Source of the DNA: Actinotignum schaalii
GTDB taxonomy: Bacteria; Actinomycetota; Actinomycetes; Actinomycetales; Actinomycetaceae
Assembly (NCBI GenBank): GCA_946222725.1
Contig: CAMIHT010000094.1
Location: 1-6,528, forward strand
Direction: 5' to 3'
Length of the DNA stretch: 6,528 bases
Part shown: piece after piece, positions 1 to 5,214 of the stretch
Numbering within the stretch: position 1 is the first letter of the stretch
How the letters are laid out: every line of letters starts with the position of its first letter
Notes under the pieces: model-generated
Database searches by the model: none
Told to the model about the DNA's origin: nothing
The model's input: the letters and a program-made list of their open reading frames with translations, nothing else
Made by a program: the position numbers and the translations under genes

Positions 1-501
1 GTCGGCGGCAAATTCGATGTGCGCGACCACGGCATCCGCTTCTGGCACCCGGGCGGCGCGCTACAATCCGTATCTTTTGAAACGGATGTGCACCCCGGTT
101 TTATGACCGACTGGCAGCAGCCGCTCGTCGTCGCGCTGACCCAGGCCGAAGGTATGTCCATCGTCCACGAAACCGTCTACGAAAACCGTTTCGGCTTCAC
201 CGAGGCGCTGCGGGATATGGGTGCCAATATCCAGACCTACCGCGAATGCTTGGGCGGGCACGAATGCCGTTTCGGGCAGCGTAACTTCTACCACTCGGCT
301 GTCATCCAAGGGCCTACCCCGCTGCGGGCCACCGATATTGTGGTTCCTGATCTGCGTGGGGGATTCTCCCACCTCATTGCCGCGCTGGCAGCCGAAGGGG
401 AATCCCGGGTATCCGGGGTGGATATTATCGATCGCGGATACGAAAAGTTCCTGGATAAACTCCAGGCCCTGGGCGCGGATGTTACGCCCCTGGATGACTA
501 A
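1..501 (+). CDS. murA: UDP-N-acetylglucosamine 1-carboxyvinyltransferase (MurA), C-terminal part; 5' end outside window
   Basis: MurA transfers enolpyruvate from PEP to UDP-GlcNAc in the cytoplasm, the first committed step of peptidoglycan synthesis. The reading frame is open from base 1 and ends at TAA 499-501, giving 166 residues, roughly the last 40% of a normal protein of about 420-450. Family motifs seen, in window numbering: FMTDWQQ (34-40), whose Asp37 matches the catalytic Asp305 of E. coli MurA; TVYENRF (58-64); PDLRGG (116-121), whose Asp117 matches Asp369; and DRGYEKFLDKLQALGA (144-159), whose Arg145 matches Arg397. The fosfomycin-target cysteine lies upstream and cannot be checked. 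Internal GTG codons such as that at 19 are not starts, because conserved sequence continues to the left edge. The gene ends at a hairpin shared with the convergent lipoprotein gene. The only doubt is whether this is the sole MurA of the genome or one of two paralogues. Confidence 0.95.
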   Translation, partial: VGGKFDVRDHGIRFWHPGGALQSVSFETDVHPGFMTDWQQPLVVALTQAEGMSIVHETVYENRFGFTEALRDMGANIQTYRECLGGHECRFGQRNFYHSAVIQGPTPLRATDIVVPDLRGGFSHLIAALAAEGESRVSGVDIIDRGYEKFLDKLQALGADVTPLDD

Positions 502-529
502 GGGAGCCGCGGCGCACCGTTAAATAAGC

Positions 530-560
530 ACGGCCTGGTAGTACATAACTACCAGGCCGT
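530..560. terminator. Bidirectional hairpin terminator between murA and the lipoprotein gene
   Basis: A perfect 13-bp stem (530-542 with 548-560) encloses the 5-nt loop ACATA. On the plus strand it is followed by the T-rich stretch CCTTAGTTTT, and on the minus strand by TGCTTATTTAA. It lies 28 bp after the murA stop and 26 bp after the stop of the convergent gene, so it can serve both. Both T-tracts are broken, as is common in actinobacterial terminators. Confidence 0.85.
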
Positions 561-586
561 TCCTTAGTTTTACCTATTCAAAGGTA

Positions 587-1228
587 TTAGTTATTGGCAA
601 CGTCAATAACGACCCGTTTGGGGCTCTCCAGTACCTGAACCCGGTAGGGACGGTCCTTATCCAGCCCGATATGGACCTGGTGCATGCCTTCAAAAGCATG
701 TTCCACATGAACACCCTGAACCACTTTCGCGCCCCCGAGGTTTGGAACGGAGAGATCCGCCGCCTGAGAAGGATCCTCTGGGTAGGTCACCCCGGAAATG
801 CTCAGGGTGAGGAAACGCTTGCCCGGAATATCCAGGGGGTGCCCGGAACCGTCCTGAATGGCTTCATCGCCGAAGAAACTGAACCATTCCAGATCGGCGT
901 CGCTGTCATATTCCACGACTACGCGATCCCAACCTTCGTGGCCGGCCACCCGAACCGCGGTAGGAACCGCGGAGTTTTCGGTGAGCTTGGGATAGTTCGG
1001 GGACTGTGAGTCACCTTCAATAAAACCTTTGAGGGAGGCTTGCGCATCCTTAGGCGTGAGGCTGGGCGACTGGCTGACCGCCGGAGTCGAAGCTGAGGCA
1101 GTCGGGGTGGCGGGGGCGGTGGAAGCATCGCTAGCTGCGGTACCTTTTCCGGGTGCGGAACAACCGGCCAGCGCGAGGGCGGCACTGCCTGCTAGCAGGA
1201 CAAATAACTTCGCTGTGTTCTGTGTCAT
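587..1228 (-). CDS. Secreted AMIN-like-domain lipoprotein of unknown function
   Basis: A 213-residue predicted lipoprotein. The N-terminus has a short Lys-containing n-region, a hydrophobic core (residues 8-19) and a lipobox L20-A-G-C23, so Cys23 should be lipidated and the protein anchored on the outer face of the membrane. Residues 24-60 are a low-complexity Ala/Ser/Thr/Pro linker, as often seen before wall-spanning domains. Residues 88-211 form the folded part: VRVAGHEGWDRVVVEYDSD (92-110), a PGKRFLTLSISGVTYP stretch (135-150), and the closing YRVQVLESPKRVVIDV (195-210). This pattern resembles the actinobacterial AMIN-like domain; AMIN domains are known for peptidoglycan or envelope targeting. 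The fold assignment is by eye. I chose ATG 1228 because it starts the signal peptide directly; an in-frame start at 1264 would place 12 non-hydrophobic residues ahead and overlap the promoter. The gene is convergent to murA and divergent from ddl, two wall-precursor genes, which hints at an envelope role without proving one. Confidence 0.85.
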   Translation of the reverse strand: MTQNTAKLFVLLAGSAALALAGCSAPGKGTAASDASTAPATPTASASTPAVSQSPSLTPKDAQASLKGFIEGDSQSPNYPKLTENSAVPTAVRVAGHEGWDRVVVEYDSDADLEWFSFFGDEAIQDGSGHPLDIPGKRFLTLSISGVTYPEDPSQAADLSVPNLGGAKVVQGVHVEHAFEGMHQVHIGLDKDRPYRVQVLESPKRVVIDVANN

Positions 1229-1234
1229 ATGTTT

Positions 1235-1264
1235 ACTGTAGTAGGCCGCGCCCGGGTTTGTCAC
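1235..1264 (-). promoter_or_regulatory. Candidate promoter of the lipoprotein gene, giving a leaderless mRNA
   Basis: Read on the minus strand, GTGACA (plus 1259-1264; 5 of 6 matches to TTGACA) is followed after 18 bp by TACAGT (plus 1235-1240, fits TANNNT). Only the six bases AAACAT separate the -10 hexamer from the ATG, so transcription should begin at or within a base of the start codon. No Shine-Dalgarno sequence precedes the ATG, which agrees with leaderless translation, common in actinobacteria. Confidence 0.55.
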
Positions 1265-1289
1265 CTTGCCGCGCGGCCTGGCGTACTAC
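1238..1289. repeat. Imperfect inverted repeat between the lipoprotein gene and ddl
   Basis: The left arm (1238-1251) is GTAGT followed by AGGCCGCGC. The right arm holds the reverse complement of both blocks, GCGCGGCCT (1271-1279) and ACTAC (1285-1289), split by five extra bases (1280-1284). All 14 left-arm bases are matched, with a 19-bp centre. It lies wholly within the divergent promoter region, and its left arm overlaps the -10 of the lipoprotein promoter. It could be an operator, or a hairpin in a ddl leader if ddl transcription starts far enough upstream. Confidence 0.55.
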
Positions 1290-1324
1290 CCTGGGTACAG
1301 CACTGAGTAGAAAGGTGTCCATTC

Positions 1325-2407
1325 GTGGCCACACATCACGTCGCCCTCATATACGGGGGTGTGTCCGGAGAACACTCCGTCTCTTGCCTGACCGCAGCTT
1401 CCGTTCTGGGAGCCATTGACCCGGAGCGCTACACCGTTATCCCTATCGGAATTACCTCCGAAGGAATCTGGGTTCCCATGAGCACGGAGGAGGTGGCAGC
1501 CGGTGCGGAGGTGCGGTATCGCGGGGAACGCGTGCTAGCGGATTTCGGCCCCGGAGGCGGTTTTGTGGTGCGCGGGGAGGACGGTGGCTCACGCAGTCTC
1601 GGTCCTATCGACGTCGCCTTCCCGCTGCTCCACGGCCCCTTTGGTGAGGATGGCACCATCCAGGGAACTTTCGAAATGATGGGTATTCCCTACGTGGGTT
1701 GCGGAGTTTTCGCCTCCGCCGCGGCTATGGATAAGCACTATATGAAACTAGTGCTGGAATCAGCCGGGCTTCCGGTTGCTCCCTACGTGCTCGTGGAACC
1801 GCAGCGCTGGAAGGCCGATCCCGATGGGGTGCGTGCGGAAGTTGCTGAACGGTTACAACTGCCCGTTTACGTCAAACCAGCTCGTGCCGGATCTTCGTTG
1901 GGGATAACGCGGGTGGCTGAGCTTTCACAGCTCGATGCCGCCATTGCCACAGCGCGCGCCGTCGATCCTAAAGTTATTGTGGAAACCGGGATCCCGGGCC
2001 GTGAAATTGAGTGTGCCGTGCTCGGCGGGCGTGACGGAGCCGCGCCACGGGCCTCCGTGCTCGGGGAGATCGTTCTGGACGTGCAATGGTATGACTACGC
2101 CACGAAATACGTGGCAACCGAAGGGTTCCATATGGATATTCCCGCGGCGCTCCCGGATGCGGACGCGGAGAAAATGCGGAGCCTGGCGCGGCGCGTTTTC
2201 GAAGTCTTCGAATGCGAAGGCATGACGCGCGTGGACTTCTTCTACACCGCCGCCGGGGACATGTACGTCAATGAGCACAATACGATTCCAGGGTTTACTG
2301 CCGTGTCCATGTACCCCATCCTGTGGGAGAAAACGGGGCTGAGCTATCGTGATCTCATTTCCGAACTTATTGACCTCGCCCTCGCCCGCGGGGTTGGGCT
2401 GCGCTAA
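1325..2407 (+). CDS. ddl: D-alanine--D-alanine ligase
   Basis: A cytoplasmic ATP-grasp ligase that joins two D-alanines, using ATP, to make the dipeptide later added by MurF to the peptidoglycan precursor. At 360 residues it has normal length. Motifs in order: GGVSGEHSVS (11-20), with Glu16 matching the substrate-binding Glu15 of E. coli DdlB; HGPFGEDGTIQG (103-114); DKHYMK (136-141); ATP-loop YVKPARAGSSLG (182-193); DYATKY (257-262); RVDFF (302-306); and NEHNTIPGF (316-324), with metal ligands Asp304, Glu317 and Asn319. Tyr262 matches DdlB Tyr216, which is Phe in the D-Ala-D-Lac ligases of Leuconostoc, so a D-Ala-D-Ala product, and no intrinsic vancomycin resistance by this route, is inferred. 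The start is GTG 1325, with AAAGG at 1311-1315 nine bases upstream. The stop codon directly abuts thiL, so the two form an operon. Confidence 0.96.
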   Translation: MATHHVALIYGGVSGEHSVSCLTAASVLGAIDPERYTVIPIGITSEGIWVPMSTEEVAAGAEVRYRGERVLADFGPGGGFVVRGEDGGSRSLGPIDVAFPLLHGPFGEDGTIQGTFEMMGIPYVGCGVFASAAAMDKHYMKLVLESAGLPVAPYVLVEPQRWKADPDGVRAEVAERLQLPVYVKPARAGSSLGITRVAELSQLDAAIATARAVDPKVIVETGIPGREIECAVLGGRDGAAPRASVLGEIVLDVQWYDYATKYVATEGFHMDIPAALPDADAEKMRSLARRVFEVFECEGMTRVDFFYTAAGDMYVNEHNTIPGFTAVSMYPILWEKTGLSYRDLISELIDLALARGVGLR

Positions 2408-3502
2408 ATGGTGGGCAGTTCCGAACCTCAGCGGCCGAGTTCCGGTTCCGGAGGCGGCGCGGCACAGGGCCCCGGGCCACTGGTACGGGATCTGAGCGAA
2501 GCTGAGCTCCTCGCGCAGATCGTACCGCTACTCCCGCGCGGAGAAACAACAATCGTTCCCAGCGGGGATGATAGTGCGGTGCTGAGCTTGAGCGACGGCC
2601 GGGTCACGGTCTCCACCGATATGCTCGTCGAAGGCGTGCATTTTCGGCGCGACTGGTCCAGCGGGCGCGATGTCGGATGGCGGGTCGCCGCCCAAAATAT
2701 CGCCGACGCCGTCGCGATGGGGGCGCGGCCACGTTCTCTTGTTGTTGCCATGGAGTTGCCGGGGGATGTTCCGGTGGCCTGGGTAACGGATCTCGCGCGC
2801 GGCCTTGCCGAATGTTGCGGCCCGCTCGGGTGTGGGGTCGACGGCGGAGACCTCGTGAGCGGGAGCCATATGGCGATTAGCGCGACCATTCTGGGTGATC
2901 TAGAAGGGCGCACCCCGCTGCAACGTTCGGCGGCAGCGCCCGGCCAACCGCTGCTCCACTGCGGAAATCTTGGGCGGGCAGCGGCCGGCTTAGAACTACT
3001 CAACCGGGGTTTCGCCCCGGAACGAAGCGCTTTCCCGGATGCCGCAACCCTGCTTATCCGAGATTTTCTGCGCCCGCGCCCGCCCGTCACCGAGGTGCTC
3101 AGCGCGGTGCGCGCCGGAATGCGCGGGGCCCTGATGGACGTTTCCGATGGCCTCATCCGGGATGCTCAACGTATAGCCGCTGCTTCCGGCGTGCATATTG
3201 ATATCCACTCTGAAACGCTCAGCCGCCACGCCCATGATCTTCTTGACGTGGCTCGGCACCTCGGGCGTTCAGATCCGCTTGAGTGGGCCTATGGTTGCGT
3301 GCTCACCGGCGGGGAAGACCACGGTTTTCTCGCCACTATGGACGTGAGCCCGGAACGGGCCTGGGGTGCCCGTATTCCGCATCTGCCCGAGGGCTTTAGT
3401 CTTATCGGGGCGGTGGAAGCCGCGCATCCAGGCGGGTTGGTGACCGTAGACGGACGTACCTGGGCACGGGGGAGCGGCTGGGATCATTTTCGACACGCCT
3501 AA
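2408..3502 (+). CDS. thiL: Thiamine-phosphate kinase (thiamine-monophosphate kinase)
   Basis: Phosphorylates thiamine monophosphate to thiamine diphosphate with ATP, the last step of thiamine cofactor synthesis, in the cytoplasm. The 364-residue protein shows the PurM-like ThiL motifs: GDDSA (53-57), STDMLVEGVHF (69-79), NIADAVAMGARP (97-108), GGDLV (146-150), DVSDGL (244-249), GGEDH (301-305), and a C-terminal GWDHF (357-361). The GDD, STD and DVSDG aspartates are the expected metal/ATP ligands. The first ~25 residues are Gly/Ser/Pro-rich and precede the usual start of the fold (RDLSEAELL, 27-35), so they are a low-complexity extension or the true start is further in; no better start with an obvious ribosome-binding site is visible. 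The ATG at 2408 follows the ddl TAA with no intervening base and has only a weak G-rich sequence upstream, so translation probably depends on ribosomes finishing ddl. Confidence 0.95.
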   Translation: MVGSSEPQRPSSGSGGGAAQGPGPLVRDLSEAELLAQIVPLLPRGETTIVPSGDDSAVLSLSDGRVTVSTDMLVEGVHFRRDWSSGRDVGWRVAAQNIADAVAMGARPRSLVVAMELPGDVPVAWVTDLARGLAECCGPLGCGVDGGDLVSGSHMAISATILGDLEGRTPLQRSAAAPGQPLLHCGNLGRAAAGLELLNRGFAPERSAFPDAATLLIRDFLRPRPPVTEVLSAVRAGMRGALMDVSDGLIRDAQRIAAASGVHIDIHSETLSRHAHDLLDVARHLGRSDPLEWAYGCVLTGGEDHGFLATMDVSPERAWGARIPHLPEGFSLIGAVEAAHPGGLVTVDGRTWARGSGWDHFRHA

Positions 3503-3506
3503 ATAA

Positions 3507-3535
3507 TTGAACGTGTATATATAAACAGCTAAACT
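3507..3535 (+). promoter_or_regulatory. Candidate promoter for adhP
   Basis: TTGAAC (3507-3512) is followed after exactly 17 bp by TAAACT (3530-3535). The surrounding DNA is strikingly AT-rich compared with the rest of the window. A start near 3542 would give a leader of about 125 nt before the adhP ATG. The -35 begins only five bases after the thiL stop. TATATA at 3516-3521 lies between the boxes and is an alternative -10 element with a poorer -35. Confidence 0.45.
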
Positions 3536-3555
3536 TATTTTTTGCGCGAAATAAG
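3534..3555. promoter_or_regulatory. Operator-like inverted repeat overlapping the adhP promoter
   Basis: CTTATTT (3534-3540) and its exact reverse complement AAATAAG (3549-3555) flank the 8-bp spacer TTTGCGCG. The repeat starts at the end of the predicted -10 box and covers the predicted start point, the usual position of a repressor site. It does not match the Rex (TTGTGA...TCACAA) or FNR/CRP-type patterns I know, so no regulator is proposed. As an RNA hairpin it would be AT-only and weak, which argues against a thiL terminator. Confidence 0.35.
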
Positions 3556-3592
3556 GACGTTCTCCCCTGGAAAATTATGCTGCTGCTCGCAA

Positions 3593-3667
3593 AAATAGGA
3601 GGTGGTGCGAGGACCCGCACCGCTTTAACTGGGAGTAAAGATGCTCCCGCTGAAATAGGAGGAGAAA
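3593..3667 (+). promoter_or_regulatory. Structured adhP leader with duplicated ribosome-binding site and tiny upstream ORFs
   Basis: The 10-mer AAATAGGAGG occurs twice, at 3593-3602 and 3653-3662. The second copy is the real adhP Shine-Dalgarno, with five bases to the ATG. Two hairpins lie between the copies: GGTGCG/CGCACC (3604-3609 with 3616-3621) and GGGAG/CTCCC (3631-3635 with 3644-3648). After the first copy comes GTG CGA GGA..., seven codons ending at TAA 3626-3628, with only two bases between AGGAGG and GTG. A five-codon frame, ATG 3641 to TAG 3656-3658, has GGGAG five bases upstream, and its stop codon overlaps the adhP Shine-Dalgarno. TTCTCC at 3560-3565 could pair with GGAGAA at 3661-3666. 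The elements are visible in the sequence; a regulatory role is inference. Confidence 0.4.
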
Positions 3668-4684
3668 ATGCGAGCAGCGACAGTTCGAGAACCCTCGGAC
3701 GGCTACGTTGACATTAAGGACGTCGAACTACGTCCTATCAAAGCCAACGAAGCACTCGTCGATATCGAATACTGCGGCCTGTGCCATACGGATATTCACG
3801 TGGCGCTCGGCGATTTCGGTGACGTGCCGGGCCGCATTATCGGCCACGAGGGTGTGGGCGTTGTGGAACAAATCGGTGAGGATGTCACCTCGCTCAAGGT
3901 GGGCGATCGCGTCTCGGTTGCCTGGTTCTTCCGCGGCTGTGGTCATTGCGAATACTGCGTAACCGGTGATGAAACCCTGTGCCGGAACGTGGAAAACGCC
4001 GGCTACAGCGTTGATGGCGGCATGGCTGAGAAGTGCATCGTCGTGGCAGATTACGCAGTCAAGGTTCCCGAAGGGCTGGATCCAGCCGAAGCTTCGTCCA
4101 TTACGTGCGCGGGTGTGACCACCTACAAGGCTCTCAAGAATGGCAATATTCGCCCGGGCCAGTGGGTGGCGATTTACGGCGCGGGTGGGCTGGGCAACCT
4201 GGCTATCCAGTACGCCAAGAATGTGTTCCGCGCGCGCGTGGTTGCAGTTGATATCAACGATGAGAAGCTGGAATCGGCAAAGAAGGTCGGGGCTGACCTT
4301 GTTGTGAATTCCTCGGATATTAACTCCGGGGAATGGATCCAGAAGGAAGTGGGTGGCGTGGACATCGCGGTGGTGACCGCGGTATCCCAGGTTGCTTTCG
4401 GCCAGGCGGTGGACGCCATGAAGGCCGCCGGGACCGTGGTGTGCGTGGGACTTCCCAAGGGCACCATCGACCTGAATATTCACCGCACCGTTCTGGATGG
4501 CATCAAGGTGGTGGGCTCCCTTGTGGGCACCCGCCAGGATCTGGCCGAAGCCTTTGACTTCGGAGCCCAGGGCCTCGTCAAGCCGATTGTAGCGACCCGT
4601 CCGCTCGATGACATCAACGATATGATCGACGAAATGCTGGCCGGCAAGATCGAAGGCCGCATGGTTGTTGATTTTTCTAAGTAG
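3668..4684 (+). CDS. adhP: Zinc-dependent NAD+ alcohol dehydrogenase, AdhP type
   Basis: A medium-chain dehydrogenase/reductase that interconverts primary alcohols such as ethanol with aldehydes using NAD(H); cytoplasmic, normally a tetramer. The 338-residue length fits AdhP. Catalytic zinc ligands are Cys39 (in YCGLCHTD), His60 and neighbouring Glu61 (GHEGVG), and Cys147 ([12 protein letters not shown]). The structural zinc site is complete: Cys91, Cys94, Cys97, Cys105. The Rossmann loop [14 protein letters not shown] spans 171-184, and Asp195 at the end of the next strand (VVAVDIND) points to NAD+ rather than NADP+. The sequence closely resembles AdhP proteins of streptococci and other Firmicutes as I remember them. 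It has a perfect AGGAGG ribosome-binding site and uses AAG for lysine almost throughout, unlike thiL next door, both suggesting high expression. It sits alone between its own candidate promoter and a strong terminator, so it is probably not part of the ddl-thiL operon. Likely role: ethanol formation and NADH reoxidation in fermentation; physiological direction is not knowable from sequence. Confidence 0.95.
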   Translation: MRAATVREPSDGYVDIKDVELRPIKANEALVDIEYCGLCHTDIHVALGDFGDVPGRIIGHEGVGVVEQIGEDVTSLKVGDRVSVAWFFRGCGHCEYCVTGDETLCRNVENAGYSVDGGMAEKCIVVADYAVKVPEGLDPAEASSITCAGVTTYKALKNGNIRPGQWVAIYGAGGLGNLAIQYAKNVFRARVVAVDINDEKLESAKKVGADLVVNSSDINSGEWIQKEVGGVDIAVVTAVSQVAFGQAVDAMKAAGTVVCVGLPKGTIDLNIHRTVLDGIKVVGSLVGTRQDLAEAFDFGAQGLVKPIVATRPLDDINDMIDEMLAGKIEGRMVVDFSK

Positions 4685-4715
4685 TATCCGTCAAAGTCAC
4701 CTGACTAGTTAAACG

Positions 4716-4754
4716 GGAAGGCCGCACATCGCTCAATGAGATGTGCGGCCTTCC
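4716..4754. terminator. Strong bidirectional hairpin terminator between adhP and rpmB
   Basis: A perfect 15-bp stem (GGAAGGCCGCACATC at 4716-4730 with its reverse complement at 4740-4754) has a 9-nt loop. It lies 31 bp after the adhP stop and 57 bp after the rpmB stop on the other strand. Flanking sequence is only modestly T-rich on either strand (TATACT after the stem on plus, CGTTTAAC on minus), but the stem is long and GC-rich. Confidence 0.88.
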
Positions 4755-4811
4755 TATACTGGCCCCGGCTAACTCACGGGAGCGAGCCAGAACTCAGCGA
4801 AGCCACAGTAC

Positions 4812-5003
4812 TTAGGCGGCGCGCTGCACCTTGCCGGCCTTGAGGCACGAGGTGCACACGTTGAGGCGCTTGGGGGCGCCCTTCACAAGCGCGCGAACAC
4901 GCTGAATATTCGGGTTCCAGCGGCGGCTTGTACGCACGTGCGAGTGCGAGACGCTCTTCCCGAAGCCCGGGTGCTTGCCGCAGACGTCACAAACAGAAGC
5001 CAC
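4812..5003 (-). CDS. rpmB: 50S ribosomal protein L28, zinc-ribbon (four-cysteine) form
   Basis: A 63-residue basic protein of the large ribosomal subunit. It shows the L28 signature: [18 protein letters not shown] (5-22), the RRWNPNIQ segment (27-34), and a final [10 protein letters not shown] (50-59). Cys5, Cys8, Cys50 and Cys53 form two CxxC pairs, the zinc-binding form of L28. The start is GTG at 5001-5003, preceded by AAGGAG five to seven bases upstream (plus 5010-5015). An in-frame upstream ATG at 5075 would add 24 residues absent from the family and is rejected. The gene is transcribed on its own, convergent to adhP and divergent from recG. The rpmB-recG divergent pairing is common in actinobacteria. 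Bacteria with a four-cysteine L28 sometimes carry a cysteine-free paralogue induced under zinc limitation; whether this genome does cannot be seen here. Confidence 0.96.
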   Translation of the reverse strand: MASVCDVCGKHPGFGKSVSHSHVRTSRRWNPNIQRVRALVKGAPKRLNVCTSCLKAGKVQRAA

Positions 5004-5095
5004 GGTGTTCTCCTTCGGTTGATCATGGATCCGCTCGCGCACCTGCCGCTGTTCGGTAGATACACCTGAGCGCATAGGAAAATTACAACTCCACT

Positions 5096-5124
5096 AGTAT
5101 AGCGGTAAGCCGCTTGCTTGCCAA
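5096..5124 (-). promoter_or_regulatory. Near-consensus promoter of rpmB
   Basis: On the minus strand TTGGCA (plus 5119-5124) is followed after 17 bp by TATACT (plus 5096-5101); each hexamer matches the sigma-70 consensus at five of six positions with ideal spacing. Transcription would begin near 5089, leaving a leader of about 85 nt before the GTG at 5003. This strength fits a ribosomal protein gene. Confidence 0.65.
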
Positions 5125-5201
5125 AGGTTCCCTCCGTGGCGTAGGGCACGTGTGGCGGGGGTGGCGGCGTCGTCGTTACAAACATTGCAGAGCGGTAACG
5201 G

Positions 5202-5214
5202 TAATGTGAACGGT
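5202..5214 (+). promoter_or_regulatory. Possible -10 element placing recG on a leaderless mRNA
   Basis: TAATGT (5202-5207) fits TANNNT and ends seven bases before the recG ATG at 5215, the spacing expected for a leaderless transcript. No Shine-Dalgarno precedes the ATG. No good -35 is present at 16-18 bp (TTACAA at 5176-5181 is 20 bp away), so support is weak. It lies in a small CGGTAA-like repetitive stretch (5193-5216). Confidence 0.3.

Noticed and set aside
1257..1292. ddl promoter made of TTGTCA (1258-1263) with TACTAC (1284-1289) or TACCCT (1287-1292)
   Set aside because: Spacing is 20 bp or more, outside the normal range, and the hexamers are weak. A ddl promoter is expected here but I cannot place it.
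2428..3156. 242-codon minus-strand frame opposite thiL
   Set aside because: Its composition is dominated by Arg, Ser and Pro, typical of an antisense GC-rich frame, and thiL motifs lie on the other strand.
3534..3555. Rex or FNR/CRP operator upstream of adhP
   Set aside because: The repeat CTTATTT-N8-AAATAAG does not match the half-sites of those regulators, so only an unnamed inverted repeat is reported.
3577..3711. 44-codon plus-strand frame from ATG 3577, running over the adhP start in another frame
   Set aside because: It has no Shine-Dalgarno, no recognisable domain, and translating it would interfere with adhP initiation. Its repeated IGG motif only reflects the duplicated AAATAGGAGG.
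3728..4483. 251-codon minus-strand open frame opposite adhP
   Set aside because: Antisense shadow of a gene with all zinc ligands and the Rossmann loop intact; no start signal and no family resemblance.
4759..4790. Second hairpin downstream of rpmB (CTGGC/GCCAG with inner GCT/AGC)
   Set aside because: The stem is short and interrupted with no T-tract on the rpmB strand; the 15-bp hairpin at 4716-4754 is a sufficient terminator.
5004..5075. 24-residue N-terminal extension of L28 from an ATG at 5075
   Set aside because: L28 proteins begin at the residue encoded by GTG 5003, which has a well-placed AAGGAG; the extension is unrelated to the family and is leader sequence.
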